Shown here: positions 8,820 to 18,069 of the stretch, piece by piece
Numbering within the stretch: position 1 is the first letter of the stretch
Layout of the letters: each line of letters begins with the position of its first letter
Source: Streptomyces specialis
Lineage (GTDB): Bacteria > Actinomycetota > Actinomycetes > Streptomycetales > Streptomycetaceae
DNA: 64,000 nt
Assembly: GCF_001493375.1 (NCBI RefSeq)
Contig: NZ_LN929769.1
Span: 62,001 to 126,000, forward strand
Reading direction: 5' to 3'
Notes under the pieces: generated by a model
Seen by the model: the letters and a program-made list of their open reading frames with translations, nothing else
The model's database searches: none
What the model was told of the DNA's origin: nothing
Program-made: the position numbers and the translations under genes

Positions 8820-10007
8820 ATGAACCTTCTCGACGACGCCCGCGCCCTCGCCGACGACCTCGTGCTCCTGCGCCGGCGCCTCCACGCCGTTCCCGAGGTG
8901 GGCCTCGACCTGCCGCGCACGCAGGAGGCCGTCCTCGCCGCCCTCGACGGGCTGCCGCTGGAGCTGACCACCGGCCGCGGCCTCACCTCCGTCACCGCCG
9001 TCCTGCGCGGCGCCAGCCCCGGCCCGACCGTGCTGCTGCGCGGCGACATGGACGCGCTGCCGGTCGCCGAACGCACCGGCCTGCCGTTCGCCGCCGCCGC
9101 CGACCGGATGCACGCCTGCGGCCACGACCTGCACACCGCGATGCTGGCCGGCGCCGCGCGGCTGCTCGCCGCGCACCGCGACCGGTTGGCGGGGAACGTG
9201 CTGTTCATGTTCCAGCCCGGCGAGGAGGGGTGGAACGGCGCCGGGCACATGCTCGCGGAGGGCGTGCTCGACGCGGCGGGGGAGCGCCCGGTCGCCGCGT
9301 ACGCCCTGCACGTGATGTCGCACACCTGGCCCTCGGGCCTGTTCACGGCGCGCGGCGGGCCGCTGCTCGCCGCATCCAACGTGCTGGAGGTGACGGTCCG
9401 GGGCGCGGGCGGCCACGGCTCGGCCCCGCACCGCGCCAAGGACCCCATTCCGGCGGCGTGCGAGATGGTGACCGCGCTCCAGACGTGGATGTCGCGCTCG
9501 TTCGACGTCTTCGACCCGGTCGTCCTGACCGTCGGCAGCTTCCACGCGGGAACCCAGTCGAACATCATCCCGGACACCGCCACCTTCCACGCGACCGTCC
9601 GCAGCTTCACCGCCGAGGCGCGCGCCCGGCTGCGCGAGGGCACGGTCGCGGTCTGCCGGGGCATCGCGGCGGCCCACGGGCTCGACGTGGACGCCGAGTT
9701 CGTCGACCAGTACCCCGTCACGGTCAACGACGGCGCCGAGACCGCGTTCGCCGCCGACGCGGTGCGCGAGCTGCTCGGCGAGGAGCGGTACGCGCCCATG
9801 GAGAACCCGATCCTCGGCTCGGAGGACTTCTCCCGGGTGATCGACGCGGTGCCCGGCGCGATGCTCTTCCTCGGCGCCACCCCGCCCGGCGCCGACCCCG
9901 ACACCGCGCCCGCGAACCACTCCCCGCTGGCCGCGTTCGACGAGGCGGTGCTGCCCGACGGCGCCGCGCTCTACGCCGGGCTGGCCGTGCGCCGACTGGC
10001 GGCATAG
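8820..10007 (+). CDS. M20 family metallo-amidohydrolase
   Basis: 395 residues, IAA-amino-acid hydrolase/hippurate hydrolase type (M20D). Metal-binding motifs are present: GDMDALPV, HACGHDLHTAMLAG, and GEEGWNGAGHML; the dimerisation domain follows (VRGAGGHGSAPHRAKDP) and a late GSEDFS motif gives the last ligand region. It cleaves N-acyl amino acids or similar amides in the cytoplasm. It starts 34 bases after the SEDS gene on the same strand; GAAGGGATCA precedes the ATG, so co-transcription is likely though no functional link is evident. Confidence 0.88.
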   Translation: MNLLDDARALADDLVLLRRRLHAVPEVGLDLPRTQEAVLAALDGLPLELTTGRGLTSVTAVLRGASPGPTVLLRGDMDALPVAERTGLPFAAAADRMHACGHDLHTAMLAGAARLLAAHRDRLAGNVLFMFQPGEEGWNGAGHMLAEGVLDAAGERPVAAYALHVMSHTWPSGLFTARGGPLLAASNVLEVTVRGAGGHGSAPHRAKDPIPAACEMVTALQTWMSRSFDVFDPVVLTVGSFHAGTQSNIIPDTATFHATVRSFTAEARARLREGTVAVCRGIAAAHGLDVDAEFVDQYPVTVNDGAETAFAADAVRELLGEERYAPMENPILGSEDFSRVIDAVPGAMLFLGATPPGADPDTAPANHSPLAAFDEAVLPDGAALYAGLAVRRLAA

Positions 10008-10114
10008 CCGGAGCGCGCCGCCACCGACCGCCTTACGGTGAACCCATCGGCCCGGACAAACCGGGCGACCCGGATGTACCGGGGCAGGGATCCGTGAGGA
10101 GGGGGGTGGCGGCG

Positions 10115-11440
10115 ATGGCGGTGAACGCGGTCATAGCCCGGAAGCCGGACGAGTGGGACGGCACGCCCGGCGAGCGGGCGGCGGAGGAGCACGTCGCGCG
10201 CGCCGGTTTCACCACCGGCCCGCCCGCGCTCACCGGCGTCGAACTGGAATGGCTCGTCCACCACGCCGGGAACGGCGGCGGGCCCCCCGCCCGGCCCGTC
10301 CCGGCGGCGGCCGTGGACGCGGCGCTGGAGATGGCGGCCCGGCCCGGCCCGCTGCCCGGCGGCGGCCGGATCACCCGCGAGCCCGGCGGCCAGATCGAGC
10401 TGAGCAGCCGCCCCGCGCCCTCCCTCGCCCGGTGCGCGGCCGCCACGGCCGCGGGCCTCGCCGTCATCGCCGACGCCCTCGCCACCGCCGGTCTCACCCT
10501 CGCCGGGTACGGCCTCGATCCGTACCGCGCCCCGCCGCTCCTCGCCCAACAGCCGCGCTACCGCGCCATGGCGGCCCACTTCGACCGTTACGGACCCTGC
10601 GGCCGGGCCGTGATGTGCGCCACCGCGTCCGTCCAGGTCTGCCTGGACGCGGGCACCGACGGCGACGGGCCCGGCGGTCACCGGTACCGCTGGCTGCTGG
10701 CCCACCGCCTCGGGCCCGTGCTCACCGCGACGTTCGCCAACTCTCCGCTGTGGCGCGGCCGTCCGACCGGCTGGGCGTCAACGCGGCAGGCGCTGTGGGC
10801 CCGTGCCGACCCCGCCCGCACCCGGCCGCCCGAGGGCGACGACCCACGTTACGCCTGGGCCCGTTACGCCCTCGACGCGCCGTTGCTCTGCGTACGCCGT
10901 CCCGCGCCCGCCGCCTGGACCGCGCCGCCCGGCTGGACGTTCCGCTCCTGGCTGCGCGACGCGGCCGGGGACCCGCCCCGCGAACGCCCGCCGCTCCCCG
11001 CCGACCTCGACTACCACCTGACCACCCTGTTCCCGCCCGTACGGCCGCACGGCTGGCTGGAGTTGCGCATGATCGACGCCCAGCCCGGCGCCGATGGCTG
11101 GACCGTCCCGCTGGCCGTCGCCGCCACCCTCATGGACGATCCGGCCGCCGCCGACGCCGCGTTCGACGCGACCGAACCCCTGACCGCGCCCCGCGGCCCG
11201 TTCCCCCGTCCCGACCTGTGGCTGCGCGCCGCCCGCGCGGGCCCCGCCGATCCCGCGCTGGCCGCGGCGGCCCGCGCGTGCCTCGCCGCCGCCGAGACCG
11301 CCCTCGCCCGGGACCCGGCCTGCGCCGGACTGCGGCGCGCGGTCGGCGACTTCGCCGACCGGTACACCGCGCGCGGCCGTTGTCCCGCCGACGACCTGCT
11401 CGACCGCTTCCACCACGGCCACCAAGGAGTGAGGCGATGA
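10115..11440 (+). CDS. egtA: Ergothioneine biosynthesis glutamate-cysteine ligase EgtA
   Basis: 441 residues, GCS2-type ligase that joins Glu and Cys to gamma-Glu-Cys, the sulfur donor for EgtB. Blocks include [44 protein letters not shown] and [15 protein letters not shown] 10115 is preceded by GAGGAGGGGGG. It is the first gene of egtA-egtB-egtC-egtD; its stop overlaps the egtB start (ATGA). Confidence 0.9.
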   Translation: MAVNAVIARKPDEWDGTPGERAAEEHVARAGFTTGPPALTGVELEWLVHHAGNGGGPPARPVPAAAVDAALEMAARPGPLPGGGRITREPGGQIELSSRPAPSLARCAAATAAGLAVIADALATAGLTLAGYGLDPYRAPPLLAQQPRYRAMAAHFDRYGPCGRAVMCATASVQVCLDAGTDGDGPGGHRYRWLLAHRLGPVLTATFANSPLWRGRPTGWASTRQALWARADPARTRPPEGDDPRYAWARYALDAPLLCVRRPAPAAWTAPPGWTFRSWLRDAAGDPPRERPPLPADLDYHLTTLFPPVRPHGWLELRMIDAQPGADGWTVPLAVAATLMDDPAAADAAFDATEPLTAPRGPFPRPDLWLRAARAGPADPALAAAARACLAAAETALARDPACAGLRRAVGDFADRYTARGRCPADDLLDRFHHGHQGVRR

Positions 11441-12765
11441 CCGAGGACACCCTCGTCCCCGACGTGATCACCGCGCCCAGCCCCCGTGAGCGGGCCCGCA
11501 TAGCCCTGTCCACCGCCCGCCGCCGCACGCTCGCCCTCGCCGACTGCCTCAGCGACGCCGAACTGACCGCCCAGCACTCCCCGTTGATGTCACCGCTGGT
11601 CTGGGACCTCGCGCACATAGCCAACCAGGAGGACATCTGGCTGGTCCGCCGCGCGGGCAGCCGCCCGGGCGTGCGGCCCGACCTCGACCCGCTCTACGAC
11701 GCGTTCCGGCATCCGCGCGCCGACCGCCCGGCGCTGCCACTGCTGGACCCGGCGCAGACCCGGCGTTACCTCGCGGACGTCCGCGACCAGGCACTCGACG
11801 TGCTGGCGGCGATCCCACCCGGCGACGGCTTCCTCTTCGGCATGGTCGCCCAGCACGAGCAGCAGCACGGCGAGACGATGCTCGCCACCCACCAACTGCG
11901 CTCGGGCCCACCGGTGCTGAACGCCCCGGAACCGCCGCCCGCCGCCGTGGACGTCTCACGGCTGCCGCGTGAAGTCCTCGTACCGGGCGGCCCGTTCTCC
12001 ATGGGCACCTCGACCGACCCCTGGGCGCTGGACAACGAACGGCCCGCGCACACGGTGGACGTTCCCGCGTTCTGGCTGGACACCGTGCCGGTCACCAACG
12101 CCGCCTACCAGGAGTTCATCGAGGACGGCGGCTACGACGACCCCCGCTGGTGGACACCGGACGGCCGGCTCCACCGCGAGCGCGCCCGGCTCACCGCACC
12201 CCGCTTCTGGTTCCGCGACGGCGGATCGGTGTGGCTGCGACGGCGGTTCGGGCACGTCGAGGAGGGGCCGCCGGACGAACCGGTGCTGCACGTGTGCTGG
12301 TTGGAGGCCGACGCGTACGCCCGCTGGGCCGGGCGGCGGCTGCCGACCGAGGCCGAGTGGGAGAAGGCCGCCCGCCACGACCCGGCCACCGGCGAATCCC
12401 GCCGCCACTCCTGGGGCGACACCCCGCCCGGCCCCGAACACGCCAACCTCGGCCGCTTCCACCTCCAGCCCGCGCCCGTCGGCAGTTGCCCCGCCGGGGC
12501 GTCACCCCTCGGCGTCCACCAACTCCTCGGCGACGTATGGGAGTGGACCGCCAGCGACTTCCAGCCGTACCCGGGGTTCATGGCCCATCCGTACCGGGAA
12601 TACAGCGAGGTGTTCTTCGGCCCCTCCTACAAGGTGCTGCGCGGCGGCTCGTTCGCCACCGACCCGGTCGCCTGCCGGGGCACGTTCCGCAACTGGGACC
12701 ACCCCATCCGCCGCCAGATCTTCGCCGGCTTCCGCACCTGCCGGACGGCGGAGGACAACGACTGA
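11437..12765 (+). CDS. egtB: Ergothioneine sulfoxide synthase EgtB
   Basis: 442-residue non-haem iron enzyme that forms the C-S bond between hercynine and gamma-Glu-Cys using O2. The N-terminal DinB-type part supplies the iron ligands, seen as His60 (WDLAH) and His140/His144 ([10 protein letters not shown]). The C-terminal part is a formylglycine-generating-enzyme-like fold ([49 protein letters not shown]). Both neighbours overlap by a few bases (ATGA before, TGATG after), so translation is coupled. Confidence 0.95.
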   Translation: MTEDTLVPDVITAPSPRERARIALSTARRRTLALADCLSDAELTAQHSPLMSPLVWDLAHIANQEDIWLVRRAGSRPGVRPDLDPLYDAFRHPRADRPALPLLDPAQTRRYLADVRDQALDVLAAIPPGDGFLFGMVAQHEQQHGETMLATHQLRSGPPVLNAPEPPPAAVDVSRLPREVLVPGGPFSMGTSTDPWALDNERPAHTVDVPAFWLDTVPVTNAAYQEFIEDGGYDDPRWWTPDGRLHRERARLTAPRFWFRDGGSVWLRRRFGHVEEGPPDEPVLHVCWLEADAYARWAGRRLPTEAEWEKAARHDPATGESRRHSWGDTPPGPEHANLGRFHLQPAPVGSCPAGASPLGVHQLLGDVWEWTASDFQPYPGFMAHPYREYSEVFFGPSYKVLRGGSFATDPVACRGTFRNWDHPIRRQIFAGFRTCRTAEDND

Positions 12766-13487
12766 TGTGCTGCCACCTCGCGTACATCGGCCCACCGCGC
12801 CCACTCGCCGAGCTGATCAGCGGCACGCCGCACAGCCTCTACGAGCAGGCGTGGACCCCGACCGTCAACGCCGACGGCTTCGGGATCGGCTGGTACCCCG
12901 CGAACGACGGCGCCCCGCCCGTGCGTTACCGTCGCTCCCTGCCGATCTGGGCCGACGCCAACCTGCCTGGCCTGGCCGCCACCATCCGAAGCGGCGCGGT
13001 CCTGGCGGCGGTCCGTTCCGCCACCCCGGGCAACAGCTACGAGGAGTCCGCCGTCGCGCCCTACACCCTCGGCCACTGGCTGTTCAGCCACAACGGGCGC
13101 GTGGACGACTGGGAGTTGCTGCCCGAGGACATGGGCGAGCCGCTGTCCGCCGCCGAACTCCTCGACGCGGAGGCCCGTTGCGACACCGCGCTCCTGTGGA
13201 TCATGGCCGTCCGGCGCCTGACCGACGGCGCCCCGGCGGGCGAGGCGCTGGCCGACCTGGTCCGCCAGACGGCCGGGGCCCGGCCCACCGCCCGCCTCAA
13301 CCTCCTCCTCACCGACGGCCACGCCATCGCCGCCACCCGCCACAACGGCACCCTCTGGTACCTCCCCGCGCACGACGCGATCACCGTCGCCACCGCACCC
13401 ACCTCCGACGACGACGGCTGGCGGGAAGTCCCCGACCCCTCCCTGCTGTTGGCCACCGAACGAACGACAGAGATCGAACCTCTGTGA
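12765..13487 (+). CDS. egtC: Ergothioneine amidohydrolase EgtC
   Basis: 240-residue class II glutamine amidotransferase-like enzyme that removes Glu from the gamma-glutamyl-hercynyl-cysteine sulfoxide. The start MCCHLAY gives an N-terminal catalytic Cys after Met removal; NADGFGIGWY, VRSATPG and LFSHNGRVDDW are the family's substrate and oxyanion blocks. Its start shares one base with the egtB stop and its stop overlaps the GTG of egtD. Confidence 0.93.
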   Translation: MCCHLAYIGPPRPLAELISGTPHSLYEQAWTPTVNADGFGIGWYPANDGAPPVRYRRSLPIWADANLPGLAATIRSGAVLAAVRSATPGNSYEESAVAPYTLGHWLFSHNGRVDDWELLPEDMGEPLSAAELLDAEARCDTALLWIMAVRRLTDGAPAGEALADLVRQTAGARPTARLNLLLTDGHAIAATRHNGTLWYLPAHDAITVATAPTSDDDGWREVPDPSLLLATERTTEIEPL

Positions 13488-14398
13488 AGCGACCCCCCAG
13501 GAAAGGCGCCCCCATCCCGAACCGCACCGCCATCGACACCCGCCTCCCCGCCGACCACTTCGCCCGCACCCTCCGCGCCGACGTGGCCGAGGGCCTGACC
13601 GCCGAACCCAAGAAGCTGTCGCCCAAGTGGTTCTACGACGCCCACGGCAGCGTGCTGTTCGACCGCATCACGCGCCTGCCCGAGTACTACCCCGCCCGCG
13701 CCGAACGGATGGTGCTGCGCGCCCACGCCGAGGAGATCGCCCGGCACACCGGCGCCCGCACGCTGATCGAACTCGGCTCCGGCTCCTCCGAGAAGACCCG
13801 CCTGCTCATCGACGCCCTCACCGCCGGGGGCACGTTGAAGCTGTACGCGCCGCTCGACGTCAGCGAAACCGCCCTGGAGAACGCCGCCGAGTCGCTGTGC
13901 CGCGACTACCCCGACCTGCGCGTGGAGGCGACGGTCGCCGACTTCGGCACGGACCTCCAACTCCCCGACGCCGGCCCGCGGCTGGTCGCGTTCCTCGGCT
14001 CCACCCTCGGCAACCTCGACACCGACCAGCGCGCCGCGTTCCTCGCCCGCACCCGCGCCACCCTGACCCGCGAGGACGACGCGCTGCTGCTCGGCGTCGA
14101 CCTGGTCAAGGACCCCAAGACCCTGATCCGCGCCTACGACGACGCCCAGGGCGTGACCGCCGCCTTCAACAAGAACCTGCTCCGCGTCCTCAACCGCGAA
14201 CTCGACGCCGACTTCGACCCCGGCGCCTTCGACCACCGCGCGGTGTGGAACGCGGAAGCGGAACGCATGGAGATGCACCTGCGCGCCCGCGTCACCCACA
14301 CGGTCAAGATCCCCACCCTGGACATGACGGTGGACTTCACCCGCGGCGAGGACCTGTGCACCGAGATCTCGGTCAAGTTCCGCCAGGAACCCCTGGAG
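13484..14398 (+). CDS. egtD: Histidine N-methyltransferase EgtD, 3' end lost
   Basis: The first 305 codons of the SAM-dependent enzyme that trimethylates histidine to hercynine. Motifs are intact: KKLSPKWFYDAHGSVLFDRI, YYPARAERMVL, LIELGSGSSEKTRLL (SAM site), and DLVKDPKTLIRAYDDAQGVT. Reading passes directly from a real Glu codon into the Nextera mosaic end at 14399, so the last residues and the true stop are missing from this assembly. In the organism the gene is very probably complete, since egtA-C are intact. The GTG start overlaps the egtC stop. Confidence 0.93.
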
Positions 14399-14510
14399 CT
14401 GTCTCTTATACACACTCCGAGCCCACGAGACAGGCAGAAATCTCGTATGCCGTCTTCTGCTTGAAAAAAAAACAGAAGCTGCAAGCCTTAACCGGAATGA
14501 CTGGTGTGAA
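14399..14510. other. Illumina Nextera i7/P7 adapter read-through (artefact)
   Basis: In order: the mosaic end (CTGTCTCTTATACACA, three bases lost), CCGAGCCCACGAGAC, the 8-base index AGGCAGAA (14432-14439 region), ATCTCGTATGCCGTCTTC then TGCTTG, and a poly-A run to about 14471. The following 40 AT-rich bases look like low-quality read end. This is library adapter left in a consensus and marks a contig join; it is not part of the genome. Confidence 0.97.
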
Positions 14511-14675
14511 TACGCCCGAGGGTGACAGGTGCACCTGCGATGCTGCATGTGTACCCCCTCCCGCCTATCCTGCGACAGCGGCGTATGTCAAAAAGACACG
14601 GACCCCCTCCTGATCCCCGCCCCCATCACCGCAACGGCCCGAAGACCACCCGCTACACTGAGCCAGACACGCCCC

Positions 14676-14748
14676 GCCTCAGTAGCTCAGGGGATAGAGC
14701 ACCGCTCTCCTAAAGCGGGTGTCGCAGGTTCGAATCCTGCCTGGGGCA
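14676..14748 (+). tRNA. tRNA-Arg (anticodon CCT)
   Basis: 73-base cloverleaf: acceptor GCCTCAG pairs with CTGGGGC (one G-T), D-arm TAGCTCAGGGGATAGAGC, anticodon stem CCGCT/AGCGG around CTCCTAA with CCT at 14709-14711, T-arm GCAGG TTCGAAT CCTGC, discriminator A at 14748. CCA is not encoded. tRNA genes are common integration sites, but no integrase is nearby. Confidence 0.95.
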
Positions 14749-14767
14749 CAGCGAACCACAGGCCACG

Positions 14768-14799
14768 AGGCCCTTCCGCCGTACCAGGCGGAAGGGCCT
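14768..14799 (+). terminator. Terminator after tRNA-Arg
   Basis: Perfect stem AGGCCCTTCCGCC / GGCGGAAGGGCCT with loop GTACCA, 20 bases after the tRNA. Confidence 0.85.
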
Positions 14800-14834
14800 T
14801 CCGTGCATCCGGGCCTGTCTCTTGGCGGCGGAGG

Positions 14835-15137
14835 TCAACACGCTGCTTGCGGTGTATCCGCCGCGGGGTCGCGCGGGGGTGTCGTGTCCCGCGCCTGCCG
14901 GTACTGAATGATCATGCGCGTCCTCCGCTCCGGCTCGGCCAGGCCCTCCACGGAAGCGATGAACAGGGCATCCAGCCTCCGCCCGTCCTGATCCCCGCGC
15001 AGAGCGCGGACGTACTCCGCGAGCGGCATGACGAGGCTGCCGAGAGTGGCGCAGAGGACGGCCCAGCACGGTGCGCCGGCGAGTGTCGCCGGCAGGCTCG
15101 TCACGGCGATGAGACCCGGGGCGATCGCTCCGTTCAT
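14835..15137 (-). CDS. Small hypothetical membrane protein
   Basis: 100 residues from an ATG with GGAAGGGCAGGCA upstream. A hydrophobic N-terminal stretch (APGLIAVTSLPATLAGAPCW to LVMPLAEYV) could make one or two membrane helices, then a charged part with LDALFIASVEGLAEPERRTR. No family recognised. It sits between the tRNA terminator and another minus-strand hypothetical gene. Confidence 0.5.
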   Translation of the reverse strand: MNGAIAPGLIAVTSLPATLAGAPCWAVLCATLGSLVMPLAEYVRALRGDQDGRRLDALFIASVEGLAEPERRTRMIIQYRQARDTTPPRDPAADTPQAAC

Positions 15138-15227
15138 TGCCTGCCCTTCCGCTATGCCGCGCTGCTGTCCCGCACGAGTCGGACGGATGAAGTGTCCGGG
15201 CACCGTACCTCAAGATCCTCGGGATTC

Positions 15228-15644
15228 TCAAGTTGAGGAGTGGCGGAGGGTTTGCAGTAGTTCTCCGCTCTCGTCGACCGTCCAGAAGCTCCAGCCATTC
15301 CGGTTGGGCTTCACGTGGGGCTTGAGGGCCTGGAGGACGGCGCTCGCCGCTCCGCTGGGCGACTTGTAGTGGCCGGTGGCCGGCCCGGCGGTGATCGTCA
15401 GGCTCTCGGTGGCCGGATCGTAAAGCCCGGACACTCGGTGCCCGTTGTAAATGGCGTGGACCGCGACCGTTCTGGCCTCTCCGGGAGCGGAAGCGGCGGT
15501 AGGGGAGGCCGCTGCGGGGGACCGCTGGAAGTGCTTGATCAGGCGGCGTACCGCCTCGCCCTCCGATACATCCCATGCGCGGGCGAGAAGTGCGATGTCC
15601 GCGTGGGTCGCGCTGTCGAGGAGGACGGCATGCTGAGGACTCAT
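15228..15644 (-). CDS. Hypothetical protein with RAMA/DUF4357-like C-terminus
   Basis: 138 residues. The N-terminal half (LARAWDVSEGEAVRRLIKHF) resembles a ribbon-helix-helix or small DNA-binding helix pair. The C-terminal half (HRVSGLYDPATESLTITAG, YKSPSGAASAVLQAL, NRNGWSFWTVDESGELL) has the pattern of RAMA/DUF4357 domains: an SPS-AA block followed by NGW-FW. Those domains accompany restriction or DNA-modification proteins, so nucleic-acid interaction is a reasonable guess. No clear ribosome-binding site is seen before the ATG. Confidence 0.55.
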   Translation of the reverse strand: MSPQHAVLLDSATHADIALLARAWDVSEGEAVRRLIKHFQRSPAAASPTAASAPGEARTVAVHAIYNGHRVSGLYDPATESLTITAGPATGHYKSPSGAASAVLQALKPHVKPNRNGWSFWTVDESGELLQTLRHSST

Positions 15645-15801
15645 GTGAGGAGCATAGCATTTCTGAGCAGAATGAGCGCCGCTGAGACACCGCTCGTGCT
15701 GGGTGGTGGGGGAGGCGCGTCACGCCTTCTCGTCGTTATCGCGATGTGTAGCGCGGCCGTTACGCTGGGCTTTCGGGATGGTTCGGGGACGGGAGTGTGT
15801 C

Positions 15802-16807
15802 GTGCGGGTTGTCGCGGGTGAGGTGGGGCCCGTTGTGTGTGGGTCTCTTATACACATCCTGTCGCGCCCGACGGAGAGAGGTGGGTGTGGTGGTGGGAGC
15901 CGGTGTATAGAGACAGGTGCTGGACGGGGCCTCGGTGTGGGGTACCGAGGGGGCCGTCGTCACCGCTGACGGGTGTCTGGTCGAGGATCTGACGCGGGTG
16001 GCCGGGCGGTCGCTGGAGGAGCATCCGATCTGGGGGGCCGGGCAGATGCCCCGGCTGGAGGTCGACGCCGTGGTGGGTGTCGTCGCGGCGCGGGCGGCGG
16101 CGCACAACTTCAGTCACTTCGTGGCGGATACGCTGCCGCGCGTCCAACTCGTGCGCGACAGTGGCGTTTCCGTGGACTACTGGCTGGTCAGCGCCCATCA
16201 GCACGGCTGGCAGCGGGAGATGCTGGCGGCGGCCGGGATCGGGCCGGAGCGGGTGATCTCGCTCAACGAGCACGGGCAGGTGTGGGCGCGGCGGCTCGTG
16301 GTGCCGAGCCGGACGGGGTTCGCGCCGTACACCGCGCCGTGGGCGCGGCGTTGTCTGCGGGCCATGCTGCCGGTCGCCGCGTTCGGGGCCCGGACGCGGC
16401 GGCTGCTGGTGTGCCGGAGCGGGGCACGGTGGCGCAGGCTGCTCAACGAGGAGGAGATCGCCGCCGAGTTGGCGCCCTGCGGCTTCGAGCGGATCGTGCT
16501 GGAGGAGCTGACGTTCGCGGAGCAGCAGGCCGCGATGGGGGCGGCCGAGGTGATCGTCGCGGTGCACGGGGCCGGGCTGGCGCATCTGCTCGGGGCGCCG
16601 GAGGGCGGGGTCGTCGTGGAGATCGCGCATCCGGACGCCGTCCGCCCCGAGTTCTACGGGCTGGCGTCCCTGGCCGGGTGGCGGCACCGCATGGTGCTGT
16701 CCAGCGGTTTGCAGGACCAGGGTGAGCCGGTGGCGCTGCTCGACGATCTGTGGGCCGACCCGGCGCTGATCCGCCGGGCGCTGGACAGCGCGGGCGTCGG
16801 GCTGTGA
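15802..16807 (+). pseudogene. GT61/DUF563-type glycosyltransferase, split by adapter sequence
   Basis: Main part 15917-16807 encodes 296 residues with the DUF563/GT61 pattern: AHNFSHFVADTLPRV, VPSRTGFAPY, LLVCRSGARWRRLLNEEEIA, and AAEVIVAVHGAGLAHLLGAP (HGAGL nucleotide-sugar block). The probable real start is GTG 15802 (VRVVAGEVGPVV) with GGGAG eight bases upstream. Between them lies 75 bases of Nextera adapter, and the two parts are out of frame. In the genome it is likely an intact glycosyltransferase with the adapter removed; some codons may be missing. Acceptor unknown. Confidence 0.7.
15841..15916. other. Nextera adapter between two mosaic ends (artefact)
   Basis: Left end GTCTCTTATACACATC is 16 bases of the mosaic end, then TGTCGCGCCCGACGGA resembles the i5-side adapter; the right end GTGTATAGAGACAG is the mosaic end in reverse orientation with one change. 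Sequence between is noisy P5/i5. It interrupts the glycosyltransferase reading frame. Confidence 0.88.
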
Positions 16808-16894
16808 GGGGCCGATCGGGTGAGGCGGGTTTGACGGCGGTGGCACGCGGAACCCGGAAAGGTACGAATGCCGACCATTCTTAAGGAGTCTGCC

Positions 16895-17023
16895 ATGTTC
16901 AGAGCAATCGCAGACATTCTCCGCGCGATCGGTGGCGCGATCGCCACTGTCGTCACCCTGCCCTTCCGCGCGGTCGCCCGGCTCTTCGGCGGGGCCTCGG
17001 ACACCGCGCACGGGCGGCACTGA
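16895..17023 (+). CDS. 42-residue amphipathic small protein
   Basis: Small gene with a clear AAGGAG six bases before the ATG. The product has a hydrophobic helix (ILRAIGGAIATVVTLPFRAV) with flanking Arg and a short polar tail ending HGRH. Short proteins with an LPFRA-RLFGG core recur in Streptomyces, from memory, without known function. It is likely membrane-associated. Confidence 0.6.
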   Translation: MFRAIADILRAIGGAIATVVTLPFRAVARLFGGASDTAHGRH

Positions 17024-17124
17024 GGCGGCACCGAGGTCCCGCCGGGAAGCGGCACGGCCGGGGCGGACGTCGCATGGACGCGCACGCGTCGTGCGGCGTC
17101 CCCTCCGGGGCGTCGCGGTACCGC

Positions 17125-17487
17125 TCAGACCCCGGTGCGGTTGTACTCCTCGACGCGGTCGGGGGGTTCGGCCGGGTCGAGGCCGTGGGCGCGCATCTGG
17201 GCCGTGAGGTGGGCGACATAGCGGCCGAAGGCGCGGACCAGGGTCTCCATACCGGTGAGGCGCTGTCTCAACTGGGCGTTCTCCGCGTCGAGTCGGGTCA
17301 CGCTGGCCTGGATGACCGCGAGGTCGGCCAGGCGTTCTTCGGGGCCGGCCGCTGTTTCCGCCGCCTGGCGCTGGGCCTCGGCCGTGATGGAGGCCGCCAC
17401 GCGCGTGGCGCGGGCCGCGTACCACCCGCCGGCGATCGCCCCCACCGGGCCGCCGACCGCGGCCACCGTCGTCCAGAGTTCGCTCAT
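17125..17487 (-). CDS. Hypothetical membrane-anchored coiled-coil protein
   Basis: 120 residues; one hydrophobic N-terminal segment (VAAVGGPVGAIAGGWYAA), then heptad-rich helix (LAVIQASVTRLDAENAQLRQ). The start has GGCGAGGAGAG upstream and overlaps the stop of the preceding membrane protein (ATGA), so the two are a coupled pair. The layout is reminiscent of small phage or mobile-element membrane proteins; no function assigned. Confidence 0.6.
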   Translation of the reverse strand: MSELWTTVAAVGGPVGAIAGGWYAARATRVAASITAEAQRQAAETAAGPEERLADLAVIQASVTRLDAENAQLRQRLTGMETLVRAFGRYVAHLTAQMRAHGLDPAEPPDRVEEYNRTGV

Positions 17488-17960
17488 CTCTCCTCGCCGT
17501 CGCGTGGGGCCGGTGGGTGCGGGACGGAGAACTCCGGGGTGGCGCTGGCCCACAGCAGTACGCCGACGTGGATCGTCCCGTAGTACCCGGCGACCCAGAG
17601 GCCCCGGGAGTAGTCCCCGGAGAGCGCGGCGGTCAGGTAGGCGCCCAGCCACACGATGGGCGGCGCGAGGGAGGCGGCGAAACCGGCCCAGTCGCGGCCG
17701 ACCTTGACGAGCGAGGAGACCACGGCCGCCGCGCCCGCCACCATCCACAGCCAGCACCAGGCGTGCAGCGGCGCCGTGCTCGTCAGCAGGGACAGGCCCT
17801 GGGCGTTGGGCACGGGGTCGAGCAGGAACTGGAGCCCCCAGACCAGTTGGCCCGTGCCGACGATGAGCAGGAACGTCCCGCGCCGCCCCAGGTGGGCCCG
17901 CAGCCACCGGACGGATGGCGGACCGGCCACCGCGCACCTCCCCACGACGCCTGACGTCAT
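17484..17960 (-). CDS. Hypothetical 4-TM membrane protein
   Basis: 158 residues from ATG 17960 (an upstream GTG at 18005 would add 15). Hydrophobic segments FLLIVGTGQLVWGLQFLL, LHAWCWLWMVAGAAAVVSSL, APPIVWLGAYLTAAL and YYGTIHVGVLLWASA indicate about four helices. It overlaps the coiled-coil gene by four bases. No family recognised. Confidence 0.6.
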   Translation of the reverse strand: MTSGVVGRCAVAGPPSVRWLRAHLGRRGTFLLIVGTGQLVWGLQFLLDPVPNAQGLSLLTSTAPLHAWCWLWMVAGAAAVVSSLVKVGRDWAGFAASLAPPIVWLGAYLTAALSGDYSRGLWVAGYYGTIHVGVLLWASATPEFSVPHPPAPRDGEER

Positions 17961-18069
17961 AGCGGCGATACCCTCGCGGTCCCCCCAACTCGCGTCTACA
18001 CGCACGGATTACCCCGAAAGTGTGCGAGCGGGCCGTTCGGCCCGGCCCGGCCGGGGCACTCGTGCCCCC

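Noticed and set aside
7175..9904. 909-codon minus-strand open frame opposite the SEDS and M20 genes
   Set aside because: It is antisense to two clear genes and has the Ser/Thr/Arg-rich composition of a shadow frame.
14815..14823. CTGTCTCTT, nine bases of the mosaic end, after the tRNA terminator; a related GTCTCTTGGCGG at 39409
   Set aside because: The match stops before TATACACA and no adapter sequence follows in either case; chance is adequate.
14399..15920. Natural Tn5-type transposon ends
   Set aside because: The mosaic end is the engineered Nextera version, followed by index and flow-cell sequences; no transposase is present.
14676..18005. Prophage or integrated element beside tRNA-Arg
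   Set aside because: No integrase, no repeat of the tRNA 3' end found by eye, no phage structural gene; the interval also contains adapter joins.
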